Shown here one piece after another: positions 1 to 7,399 of a stretch of DNA of 20,961 nucleotides. A model generated the notes under the pieces. It had not been told where the DNA came from and did no database searches. It saw only the letters and a program-made list of their open reading frames with translations. The stretch comes from a virus. The stretch lies in IMG/VR virus record IMGVR_UViG_3300032073_000326, positions 1 to 20,961 of that record, one strand, 5' to 3'. Every line of letters starts with the position of its first letter. Within the stretch, counting starts at the first letter, position 1. Position numbers and translations under genes: made by a program.

Positions 1-1014
1 TACTGTTAGATTACCAGTAACTGTTAAATTACCAGCTGCAGATATATTAGTAGAAGTAATATCATCCGAAGTTAGTGTACCACTAACAGTAGCATTATTA
101 AATGTAACATTGTCTGATGTACCAACTGCTTGGCCAATACTTATTTGGCCATTAGAAATTGCGACGCCCGTACCCGCGGAGATGTGTGCTCGCACCTCGG
201 CCGCACTCGGGCCTGTATATGTTATAACACCTGTACTATTATTATATGCTAATGAACCATCACCACCAGCATCTGTAACTGATATTGCTTGACGGGCATT
301 TGAATTATTATATTGAGTTATTGAACTAGATATTACACCAGTAGAACTATTATAAGATACACCCGTACCCGCGCTTACGGCCGCTCTCGCACGTGCGTCT
401 GTATAGTATAGATTAGTTGAACCTTCTGTTAAATCGTCTGTATCAAATCCAGTTAAGTTTCTAGTTAAGAAACTAGCTTTATTACCCATATATCCATGTG
501 CTGAACATTGGTAATATAGACACATTGGTGTGTCACCAGTAGGTACAATTTGTGTATATGCACCGGATGAACCAGGTGTTCCGTTAGTTGTTACGCCTGC
601 GGTATAAGCAGTAGTTTTATCTGCTTCGTAATAAAATCTAAGTGGATGACCTGAGTTAGAAGAATCAGATTGATCGAATCGATATGTATTTCCAGGAACT
701 AAATTAAAGTGTGGCGATTCTATGCCATTAATATTATATCCTGAGCTTGATCCACTCCCATGATATGCATGATCAGTTGTTTTTGTTACAACCTTTACAG
801 TTAAAGATAATGTTTGGGATTTTCTTATCTTAAAATAAGAATCCGTTGCAGAACCTATTTGAACTATAGAGTCTAAAGAACCTTCGGTTGTTTTAGCGTA
901 TAATTTTCCATCATACGTGTTTAACGCTAACTCACCTAAGTTTAAATTACTAGTAGTTGGAATAGCTCCGGCTGTAGCCGAACGCCTTAGTCTAATGTCG
1001 CTCTTTCTTGCCAA
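1..1014 (-). CDS. Tail-fibre-like structural protein with cupredoxin-like domain, 3' end outside window
   Basis: An open frame of 338 codons reaches the left edge with no stop. The start is TTG at 1014-1012, chosen because AGGAG lies six bases upstream (1021-1025) and the product begins MARKSDIRLRRS, a typical fibre N-terminus followed by a 'NLNLGELALNTYDGKLYAK' stretch like that of many phage fibres. Residues about 60-180 look like a cupredoxin: His123 in SGHPLRF and Cys170, His173, Met176 in YYQCSAHGYMG. After that come fibre repeats (YYTDARARAAVSAGTGV, then AAEVRAHISAGTGV) and a 'FNNATVSGTLTSDDI' shaft-type segment. It is the last gene in transcription order here and has its own candidate late promoter. 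A virion fibre or decoration role is inferred from context; copper binding is untested. Confidence 0.8.
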   Translation of the reverse strand, partial: MARKSDIRLRRSATAGAIPTTSNLNLGELALNTYDGKLYAKTTEGSLDSIVQIGSATDSYFKIRKSQTLSLTVKVVTKTTDHAYHGSGSSSGYNINGIESPHFNLVPGNTYRFDQSDSSNSGHPLRFYYEADKTTAYTAGVTTNGTPGSSGAYTQIVPTGDTPMCLYYQCSAHGYMGNKASFLTRNLTGFDTDDLTEGSTNLYYTDARARAAVSAGTGVSYNSSTGVISSSITQYNNSNARQAISVTDAGGDGSLAYNNSTGVITYTGPSAAEVRAHISAGTGVAISNGQISIGQAVGTSDNVTFNNATVSGTLTSDDITSTNISAAGNLTVTGNLTV

Positions 1015-1020
1015 TTTTGG

Positions 1021-1025
1021 CTCCT
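1021..1025 (-). promoter_or_regulatory. Ribosome binding site that fixes a TTG start
   Basis: On the minus strand AGGAG is followed by CCAAAA and then TTG. No ATG in this frame lies nearby, and the spacing of six bases is normal. This supports TTG at 1014 as the true start of the left-edge gene. Confidence 0.75.
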
Positions 1026-1033
1026 ATTTTCAA

Positions 1034-1047
1034 TCTCTATATAGAGA
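1034..1047. repeat. Perfect 14-bp palindrome in the leader of the left-edge fibre gene
   Basis: TCTCTATATAGAGA is its own reverse complement. It sits nine bases upstream of the ribosome binding site, so it could fold as a small hairpin in the mRNA leader or be a protein-binding site. It is very AT-rich, and no poly-U tract follows that would make it a terminator. Confidence 0.6.
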
Positions 1048-1070
1048 ATCTTTATAAAAAATGTTTTACA

Positions 1071-1088
1071 AACACATATATATGTGTT
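1071..1088. repeat. Perfect 18-bp palindrome just downstream of a late promoter
   Basis: AACACATATATATGTGTT is fully self-complementary. A transcript from the TATAAATA at 1102-1095 should begin about six bases beyond it, close to 1088. The palindrome would then form a hairpin at the very 5' end of the message. It could instead act as a weak terminator for the gene ending at 1103, but the following sequence is not a clean U-run. Confidence 0.6.
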
Positions 1089-1094
1089 ATAATA

Positions 1095-1102
1095 TATTTA
1101 TA
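1095..1102 (-). promoter_or_regulatory. T4-type late promoter (TATAAATA) for the left-edge fibre gene
   Basis: The minus strand carries the exact octamer TATAAATA directly after the stop codon of the 520-residue protein and about 80 bases before the TTG start at 1014. It lies in the only non-coding gap of useful size in the window. T4-like phages read such sites with the gp55 late sigma factor and the gp45 clamp; neither gene is in view. Confidence 0.7.
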
Positions 1103-2665
1103 TTAGTATGTACCACCATCTATAATGTTAGTAACAATTGGAACACCAGAAGCATTAAATTGTACAAAGTCTCCAGTAGTTCCTAAAGAGCTTGTTAAAT
1201 AAGATAATGCTGTACCACCAGCGTTTGATATAATTACTGCGTCTCCAGTAAATGATCTAACACCAGTACCACCTTCGTCTACGGTTAATCCTGTACCATT
1301 TGATAGATTTAATCTTCCGGTAATAGTTGTAGCACCGGAAATACTTACATCATCATCAATAGTAGTTGTACCACCAGCTGAATCAATTGTTAAGTTACCT
1401 GATGTGGTATCAATCTCGTTATCACCTGTAATACCAACTTGGACATTACCTGCGTAAACCCCACCGAACTGAGCATCATGCCATGGTGATGATGCGTTAT
1501 CTCCGCCGGATAAATCCTCATCTTTTGTGAATGAGAATCTTTCTGTTTGTATATCTAAACCAAAGAAACCAGTTTTAACTGCTGAACCGTTATGATACTT
1601 AAATCTAATACCACGGTCAAGAGCATCTTGAGAAGTGGTATCTTTTGCTAACTCGATCATCGGATCGGTTAGAGTTGTCTCAGATGAATTAACTGTAGTT
1701 GTTGTACCGTTAACTGTTAGGTTTCTTCCAACGATTAAGTCACCACCTGTAGTAACTGTATCTGTTGTACCATTACCTAATACGGTATCACCGTTAACTT
1801 GTAAATCTGTTGTAACTGTTAAATCATTTCCGATTGTAACATCATTTGGTAATCCGATTATAACTTTAACATCAGTACCAACTTTAGTAACTGCTGTTTC
1901 GATCTCGGCTGTTGTACCAAGAATCTGTAGGTCATCTGATAACAATGCAACGTCTTGAGAACCAGCATCACCATCTATTGTAAGAGCAGTAGCAACATTA
2001 ACTGTTCCTGCTGCTGTTAATCGACCTTGTTGATCAACTGTAAATGTTGGAATTGCTGTAGTAGAACCATACGATCCTGCTGTAACTGCGGTATCATCTA
2101 GGTCAATACTAACTGCATTACCTGAAGCAGTTGTTGTAATACCTGTGTCACCTGAAAGTGTTAGTGTTTCCTCAGCTGTTGCTGCTCCACCGAATACGTC
2201 AATTGCAATTGTACCTGAATCACCAGCAACTGAAAGATCTAATGTATCTACAAATTCTTTAACACCTTGTGCTGTAAGCAATTGGGCATCAGTTGGGGTA
2301 TTAGGCATTGCTGTTTCAATGCTTGTTACTATCTGACCTGAACCACCTGTGGATTCAAGTGCTAATGCACCTATATTTAATTCATTTACGTGTTTATTAG
2401 CATCTAAGATAAGTGCACTAGATGCTGTTGCTGTACCATGTGCATGGTCCAACATTTGAGTGAAATACTTACCACCGACTATATCTACGGAAGAAGCAAC
2501 ACCACCGCTTTCCGTTCCTGATCCGATGTATAATCTTTCACCTGCTTGTCCTTGACCTTTATTGGATTGCTCATACGAGTATGCAAGCTCACCTGTCTTC
2601 AGATTACTAGGGGAACTGGTGTTAGATCCCGTAGTTACTATTTTTATCCTTGTTAATTTAGACAT
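1103..2665 (-). CDS. Fibre-like virion protein, 520 residues
   Basis: The composition is that of a phage fibre: rich in Thr, Gly, Ser, Asp and Val, no Cys, with repeated short beta segments. The N-terminus (MSKLTRIKIVTTGSNTSSP, then NLKTGELAYSY and ERLYIGSG) matches the start common to marine fibre genes and resembles the left-edge gene. Residues about 285-310 share a 'LQVNGDTVLGN...DTVTTGGDLIV' segment with the 1319-residue fibre. Residues about 335-385 form a 'DPMIELAKDT...DRGIRFKYHNG...GFFGLD' module known from marine T4-like structural proteins. The protein ends in NIIDGGTY, like the 71-residue protein encoded just upstream. The ATG at 2665 lies one base after that gene's stop, and GGAGG sits 11 bases ahead inside it. 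The exact virion position is unknown. Confidence 0.85.
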   Translation of the reverse strand: MSKLTRIKIVTTGSNTSSPSNLKTGELAYSYEQSNKGQGQAGERLYIGSGTESGGVASSVDIVGGKYFTQMLDHAHGTATASSALILDANKHVNELNIGALALESTGGSGQIVTSIETAMPNTPTDAQLLTAQGVKEFVDTLDLSVAGDSGTIAIDVFGGAATAEETLTLSGDTGITTTASGNAVSIDLDDTAVTAGSYGSTTAIPTFTVDQQGRLTAAGTVNVATALTIDGDAGSQDVALLSDDLQILGTTAEIETAVTKVGTDVKVIIGLPNDVTIGNDLTVTTDLQVNGDTVLGNGTTDTVTTGGDLIVGRNLTVNGTTTTVNSSETTLTDPMIELAKDTTSQDALDRGIRFKYHNGSAVKTGFFGLDIQTERFSFTKDEDLSGGDNASSPWHDAQFGGVYAGNVQVGITGDNEIDTTSGNLTIDSAGGTTTIDDDVSISGATTITGRLNLSNGTGLTVDEGGTGVRSFTGDAVIISNAGGTALSYLTSSLGTTGDFVQFNASGVPIVTNIIDGGTY

Positions 2666-2666
2666 A

Positions 2667-2882
2667 CTAGTATGTGCCTCCTGTTATTGTTAAGTTCTGT
2701 CCATCTAATATATTTTTCATGACGAACTTATTTGTTGTTCCATTATATTGAATTACTGCTCCATCAGATTGACCCGATGAATCAACGTCTGTTAAATCCG
2801 CTAAAGCAACATTACCGATCTTTAGCGTTTGGGCTATGATCTTCTCTGGATTTCCTCTTATTTTAGCTTTTAAATTAGCCAT
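2667..2882 (-). CDS. Small fibre-associated protein, 71 residues, unknown role
   Basis: I cannot assign a function. The short basic N-terminus (MANLKAKIRGNPEKII) is followed by 'LADLTDVDSSGQSDGAVIQYN', a stretch seen in marine phage structural proteins. The last 30 or so residues, ending NILDGQNLTITGGTY, resemble the C-terminus of the 520-residue protein encoded just downstream (GDFVQFNAS...NIIDGGTY). The start codon overlaps the stop of the 109-residue gene as TAATG, and the stop is one base from the next ATG, so the three genes are probably translated together. It may be a stand-alone fibre tip or adaptor (inference). Confidence 0.75.
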   Translation of the reverse strand: MANLKAKIRGNPEKIIAQTLKIGNVALADLTDVDSSGQSDGAVIQYNGTTNKFVMKNILDGQNLTITGGTY

Positions 2883-3211
2883 TATCTAGTAACCCCTGGT
2901 GTAACTTCTACCTGTCCTTCTAGGACTCTTGTTTTAGTTCCATTTAGATCTATTTCTACATCATATACATATCTTCCAGGTTTCATAGCATTTGTCGTTG
3001 CCGCTGATAAAGATAAACTAATAATCCCAGCTGTCGCATTTGACACAGTTGCCGTGAAATCTACTTTAGTTGATGAGTTATAGTGTTTCCTAATTTGACC
3101 AGCTACTGAATAACCAACCAACGAAACTGCATCCCCATCACTATCAGTGACATCAACTGCGGAACTAAAATCTGTTCCTTGGTCAATTGTTAGATTTGCA
3201 TATACCGCCAT
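2882..3211 (-). CDS. Small beta-sandwich-like structural protein, 109 residues
   Basis: No firm family assignment. The sequence alternates short hydrophobic strands with polar turns (MAVYANLTIDQGTDFSSAVDV, GYSVAGQIRKHYNSS, GIISLSLSAATTNAMKPGRY, YDVEIDLNGTKTRVLEGQVEV). This pattern resembles the Ig-like N-terminal domain of BppU-type baseplate or fibre proteins. There are no cysteines, signal peptide or membrane segments. The start at 3211 has a good GAGG site about ten bases upstream. It follows the large fibre gene after a 15-base gap and overlaps the next gene as TAATG. A role in fibre attachment or decoration is inferred from position only. Confidence 0.75.
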   Translation of the reverse strand: MAVYANLTIDQGTDFSSAVDVTDSDGDAVSLVGYSVAGQIRKHYNSSTKVDFTATVSNATAGIISLSLSAATTNAMKPGRYVYDVEIDLNGTKTRVLEGQVEVTPGVTR

Positions 3212-3226
3212 TTAATCTATACCTCT

Positions 3227-6200
3227 TTATTTATGCTTTTTTAATTCTTCGATTTCTGCTTTTAATTCTTTTACTGATTCTACTAATAAACCTATTATCT
3301 GGTTATAATCAACAGTTTTATAGGAATCTTCATTATTTAATCCTTCAACTTCCTCTACCGCCCTAGGAAATACTTTTTCTACGTTCTGGGCAATTAGACC
3401 AGCTGATTGTTTACCATCTTTTTTCCAATCAAAGGTGACACCATCTAATTTAGATACTATCTGTAAAGCACCATCAATGACTTCAATATTTTCTTTTAAT
3501 CGTTCATCGGATGATATACTGGTTGAATAAGCAATAACGTTACCATTTGCGTGCATAGTACCGCCATCCATAAAACGGAAATCCTGTAAACCATCAAAAT
3601 AAAAGTAAATATTGTCTGCACCACCCATGTGGATATAATTATTACCATCATAACCTATATAGCTAACGTCACCTCTTAAATCGCTTTCAATATTAACCGT
3701 CGGGCTTGTAGAAGATGCAGTAACATCAATACCAGTACCTGGAGTTACGCCTGTAACTGTACCTTGTGGAATAGATGTATTACCAGCCATTGCTGTCGAT
3801 GCTGTTCCACCAATAGCTAAGCTTGAAGTTCCTGCTCCAATCGCTGCCCTAACCTCCGCGGCTGTAATATTACTATTTAATGTTGGTGTATGGCCATCAG
3901 TTCCACCTGATAATATTGCAGGTGTACCTGTATCAGGAGCAGTGTTAGTAATTATAATTGCAAAACCTTGTCTATTGATTGCAATACCAGATGAACCTGT
4001 AAATAAAACTGTTTGACCGTTGGTAACTGTTTTATTTCCACTAGACGGTGACGTTTGAGTACCATTTACATTACCAGCTCTTCCGATAATAAATGAATAA
4101 TTGTTTGCTGAGCTTGAGATACCGTCTAGTTTAATCTTATCGGATCCTGACATAAGACCAGCTGTACCTATCAAGGTTGGAGATGCTGATGCATTTGCGT
4201 ATGTTGTATTCGTATCAGACCACGGTACGTTTACTACCATTTGATCATCTGAGTTTAATTGTATACCATATGTTCTACCTGTAGTTGCTGTGACAGTATT
4301 AGCTCCTACTGTTTGGTCAACATTTGAGAATAATTCTACACCACCTCTGGTAGTATTAGTTGCAAGTGGTAAACTATAAACTGTATCAGACCAAGGTACG
4401 TTAACAAAAGCTTCATTATCATTATCTAATGCAAGTGCATATTTTCTCTGAGATACACTTGTAGTATAACCTGTTTTAATTCCACCAAGAGCTGATGATC
4501 CTGCAACTGGTAAACTATAAACTGTATCAGTCCATGGTACATTTACGTAAGCTTTACCGCTTGATAATTCAACTGGATAATCTTTACCATCTTCAGTAAA
4601 TCCAATTTTAATACCACCAAGTTCAGTTGATGTTGCTGTTTGCAAATCGAATTTAACATCGTAGTCACCACTAGCACCGCCATTGAGAACCACACTTGAA
4701 TTTATACCTGTACCATCATTAAAGCTTAAAGAATTATCAGGACTTAAATCACCTTTATTAGTTCCATTTTCTTCGATATTTGGTGCACCTGCAGTTGCAT
4801 TTGATAATATTAATGAACCATCTGCTTCCCATCTATCAGTCGCAAAGTTATATACAATTGAATGTGAACCAGTTACGTTTGAAGCGGCATCTGCATGTAC
4901 GTTTGTACCTGTGAATAATCTAGTTTCAAGACCAAATCCACCAGTGGTTGGTTCCGAACCTGCTGTTCCCATTAATACCAATGTATCTTCAACTTCTAGC
5001 GTAGAAGTATTTAGTTTTGTTTCATCACCTTGAACTATTAAATCACCAGTAATTGTAACTGTATCACTTACGTGGTTACCTAAGGTTACATTACCATTTA
5101 CCTGTAAAGTACCTCCAATAACAGTATTACCAGATATATCTGCATTACCATCTACATCCAACGAATCAGATTGTAATTCGCCTGTTATATTAACGCCATC
5201 TGATTTTGTTTGTAGTTTATTTTGGTTATTATGAAAGAGATTTACTGCACCGCCGTTATATGCTGTTATCATATTAGCATTATTGGCTTGATTATTTAAT
5301 TCAAATGTGTTGGTAAGAACCTTAATAGGATCACTACTTGATATAACACTATTTGTATCATCATTATCAAGTTGGAATTCGTCTGATCCGCCTAATCTAA
5401 TCTTTTCACTATAACCTAAGTCTAATGTATTAGCAGTTAAAGCAAATGTAGTATTACTTAAATTAGTAACAGTTGCTTGTCCAAAGTTTCCACTAGTTCT
5501 AAAGTTTGAAGATGTAAATGTAAGTGTAGGATCATCAACATTAAAGTCAAAGTTTTGATTTGATGAATCCCAAGTAACATTAATACCAGATTCTGCATTG
5601 TTTGCTATCAAATCTTGTGCATTATAGAATGTAACTATATCAGCAGTGTTTGAAGCTGCAGAAGTATTTAATCCTTGTAATTGCCAAGCTCTATCTGGCT
5701 TACTACTTACAACAGATTCATTAAATTGTAATCTAACATCTGTACCTGAACCTGGTCTCCTTATTTCTAATCCCATTCCAGTATTAACTGTGATACTAGA
5801 ATCATTTGGAGTTAATGTTAAGAATGCTGTGTCATATAGTAGTTCACCTGCACCAGAACCAGTTAACAGTGCACCTTGTCTTATATCTAATGTAGATCCT
5901 GATGGAAATGTAAATGTTTTTCCAGTTGTAAAATTAGTATCACTATTAATAGTTTGTGTAGAGCCAGATGTTAATTTAAAGCTGGCATCTGCATTTGCAT
6001 CTACTTCATTTATTGCTAATACCAAATCACCTTTTGCACTAGTTGTAAGATTTGCTTTTGTTCCTAAATGTGCTTGTAGTTCTACTATAGCTGCAGATAA
6101 GTCTGTAGCTGAATATCCTGAGTCATCGTCTAGGAGAAGTACGTTTCCTATATCTGATTCGTGTTCTAATATAGCTGAAACGACATTGTTTGCAGTCATT

Positions 6201-7186
6201 CCACTTAGATCTTGTGAAACTAAATTATTACTTGTTCCTCTTAACCCTAATTCTAATTCATTAATTGATAATACGACGTCGGTATCATTATTCGTGTTTA
6301 GATTTTCAATGTTTCCGATATCGTCTTGTAATTCTGTAATAGCATCAACTAGGTTAGTGCTTTTAATTACGATAGCATCTGAATTAGAAGCTGGGGTATT
6401 TAATTCGATTGCAGAACCAAATGCTGCATCTCTTTGTGTATTTGAAGATATATTTGAAGCTACGATTCTATTAGAATTATCTGTATGTGGTGCACCTAGG
6501 TTTTGTGTATCAGAAAAAGTACCTGTAAGTGTTTTAAATAGTAATTGGCTTGAAGTTGCTGATAAAAGTACACCTGAGAATCCGCCTGATTGTGTTAGTG
6601 TAGCACCTTCTGTAAAAGATGCTGGAAGAGTAGGTGAACCAGTTAGTACAACTCTTAATCTATAATTTGGAATATGAAATCCAGCTGGATCAGTTATACT
6701 CTGTGGTAATTCTGTTCCACCCTTTGTAACTTTTAAAAGACCTTTTGGATATGATTCTGTAACTATTCTTACCACATTTGCGTGTGCAATAGTATCAGAA
6801 CCAACAACTAAATTTGAACCAGTGTTAAGTGTACCAGATGAATTTCTAACTAATATTTTAGTAGAGGAAGCACTTACGATTGTGGCTGAATAACCGCCTG
6901 ATTGTGTAAGGGAAGCACCTGCTATAAAACCAGAAGGTATAGTAGGACTTCCAGTTAAGATAATATATCCTGCTGTGTTATCTACGGACTCTTCAGGTTT
7001 AAATTCAAATCTTGCATCATCAAATAATGTCTGACCAGCTGATGCGGTATAAGAATAAACTTTATCACCGATTCGGGAATCTAATAAATCGTTATCCCCT
7101 AGGTTTAAAGAAACCTCATTGGTTTTTTGTCTTAGTTCTTCAACAGAATTATTTTTTAAAATTCTAGTTTCGTTATTTGCTGCCAT
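3227..7186 (-). CDS. Large tail fibre with C-terminal S74 self-cleaving chaperone, 1319 residues
   Basis: The last 95 residues are an intramolecular chaperone (peptidase S74): SSDERLKENIE from residue 1225, SAGLIAQNVEKVFP, VDYNQIIGLLVESVKELK and a terminal coiled coil. In this family the chaperone trimerises the fibre and cuts itself off before the Ser of SDxRLK. That would be Ser1226, with Lys1231 as partner, leaving about 1225 residues. Near the N-terminus are two copies of an 'LTGSPT-P--F--GA-LTQSGG' module (about residues 75-120 and 180-225). Next come helical repeats of the 'VDAITELQDDIGN' type (about 270-400), a shaft segment shared with the 520-residue protein (about 692-717) and three 'VNVPW(S/T)DT' repeats (about 880, 930, 985). 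It overlaps the 70-residue gene as TAATG. Probably the main receptor-binding fibre. Confidence 0.9.
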   Translation of the reverse strand: MAANNETRILKNNSVEELRQKTNEVSLNLGDNDLLDSRIGDKVYSYTASAGQTLFDDARFEFKPEESVDNTAGYIILTGSPTIPSGFIAGASLTQSGGYSATIVSASSTKILVRNSSGTLNTGSNLVVGSDTIAHANVVRIVTESYPKGLLKVTKGGTELPQSITDPAGFHIPNYRLRVVLTGSPTLPASFTEGATLTQSGGFSGVLLSATSSQLLFKTLTGTFSDTQNLGAPHTDNSNRIVASNISSNTQRDAAFGSAIELNTPASNSDAIVIKSTNLVDAITELQDDIGNIENLNTNNDTDVVLSINELELGLRGTSNNLVSQDLSGMTANNVVSAILEHESDIGNVLLLDDDSGYSATDLSAAIVELQAHLGTKANLTTSAKGDLVLAINEVDANADASFKLTSGSTQTINSDTNFTTGKTFTFPSGSTLDIRQGALLTGSGAGELLYDTAFLTLTPNDSSITVNTGMGLEIRRPGSGTDVRLQFNESVVSSKPDRAWQLQGLNTSAASNTADIVTFYNAQDLIANNAESGINVTWDSSNQNFDFNVDDPTLTFTSSNFRTSGNFGQATVTNLSNTTFALTANTLDLGYSEKIRLGGSDEFQLDNDDTNSVISSSDPIKVLTNTFELNNQANNANMITAYNGGAVNLFHNNQNKLQTKSDGVNITGELQSDSLDVDGNADISGNTVIGGTLQVNGNVTLGNHVSDTVTITGDLIVQGDETKLNTSTLEVEDTLVLMGTAGSEPTTGGFGLETRLFTGTNVHADAASNVTGSHSIVYNFATDRWEADGSLILSNATAGAPNIEENGTNKGDLSPDNSLSFNDGTGINSSVVLNGGASGDYDVKFDLQTATSTELGGIKIGFTEDGKDYPVELSSGKAYVNVPWTDTVYSLPVAGSSALGGIKTGYTTSVSQRKYALALDNDNEAFVNVPWSDTVYSLPLATNTTRGGVELFSNVDQTVGANTVTATTGRTYGIQLNSDDQMVVNVPWSDTNTTYANASASPTLIGTAGLMSGSDKIKLDGISSSANNYSFIIGRAGNVNGTQTSPSSGNKTVTNGQTVLFTGSSGIAINRQGFAIIITNTAPDTGTPAILSGGTDGHTPTLNSNITAAEVRAAIGAGTSSLAIGGTASTAMAGNTSIPQGTVTGVTPGTGIDVTASSTSPTVNIESDLRGDVSYIGYDGNNYIHMGGADNIYFYFDGLQDFRFMDGGTMHANGNVIAYSTSISSDERLKENIEVIDGALQIVSKLDGVTFDWKKDGKQSAGLIAQNVEKVFPRAVEEVEGLNNEDSYKTVDYNQIIGLLVESVKELKAEIEELKKHK
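3228..3235 (-). promoter_or_regulatory. Possible late promoter variant (CATAAATA)
   Basis: CATAAATA on the minus strand overlaps the last codons of the 1319-residue fibre, about 17 bases before the ATG of the 109-residue gene. It fits the relaxed NATAAATA consensus of T4-like marine phages. Transcription would begin inside the ribosome binding site, which weakens the call. Confidence 0.3.
4368..4530 (-). repeat. Nucleotide-level direct repeat in the fibre shaft
   Basis: An identical 22-base block occurs at 4368-4389 and 4509-4530, 141 bases (47 codons) apart and in frame. It encodes the TVYSLP part of the repeated 'VPW-DTVYSLP' motif. A third, more diverged protein copy lies near 4220. Near-identity at DNA level suggests recent duplication or recombination within the fibre gene. 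Confidence 0.75.
6582..6958 (-). repeat. Diverged two-copy module near the fibre N-terminus
   Basis: Related blocks begin at 6582 and 6894 with the same 14 bases (ccgcctgattgtgt on the plus strand). They continue with similar sequence for about 65 bases. They encode the paired 'LTGSPT(I/L)P--F--GA-LTQSGG(Y/F)S' segments. The copies differ at many positions, so the duplication is older than the one near 4400. Confidence 0.65.
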
Positions 7187-7398
7187 TATTTTTTACCTAA
7201 GTTTTTAACTAATTTTTTTAGTTCTTCAATATCGTTTTTCATCCTCATCATCTCATCATCTTTGGCTCGTACTATTCCCATTTGTTCTCTTCTGGAATTC
7301 AATTCGGATGTATTAGTATTTATAACCGCTCCAGTATCTAAATTTTTAATTAGATTAGGATTATCTTCTACTTGTGCTTCTTTTTTCTTTCTTGCCAT
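7186..7398 (-). CDS. Small coiled-coil protein before the tail fibre, 70 residues
   Basis: The product is highly charged and has no cysteines or membrane segment. The N-terminus is basic (MARKKKEAQ), the middle is polar (NLDTGAVINTNTSELNSRREQ), and residues about 45-68 (DEMMRMKNDIEELKKLVKNL) show heptad spacing of a short coiled coil. This segment resembles the coiled coil at the very C-terminus of the adjacent fibre (VKELKAEIEELKKHK). The gene starts one base after the stop of the 1757-residue gene and ends in a TAATG overlap with the fibre start. No clear Shine-Dalgarno sequence precedes it, so it probably depends on coupling. A fibre chaperone or connector is possible, but no function is established. 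Confidence 0.75.
   Translation of the reverse strand: MARKKKEAQVEDNPNLIKNLDTGAVINTNTSELNSRREQMGIVRAKDDEMMRMKNDIEELKKLVKNLGKK
7317..7324 (-). promoter_or_regulatory. Candidate late promoter (TATAAATA) for the large tail fibre
   Basis: An exact TATAAATA on the minus strand lies inside the 70-residue gene, about 130 bases before the fibre ATG at 7186. Transcription would begin near 7311 and give the fibre its own message. Being within a coding region, it could be chance in AT-rich DNA. Confidence 0.45.
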
Positions 7399-7399
7399 T

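Noticed and set aside
110-292. Plus-strand 60-codon frame near the left edge
   Set aside because: It is antisense to the open minus-strand fibre frame, which has a ribosome site, a promoter and family motifs.
1049-1088. Rho-independent terminator after the 520-residue gene
   Set aside because: The palindrome at 1071-1088 is AT-only in its centre, and the T-run on the coding strand is several bases away and broken, so a terminator is not well supported.
5646-6665. Plus-strand open frame of 339 codons
   Set aside because: It lies wholly antisense to the N-terminal half of the large tail fibre, has no ribosome site or recognisable family, and its composition is what the repeated fibre codons give on the opposite strand.
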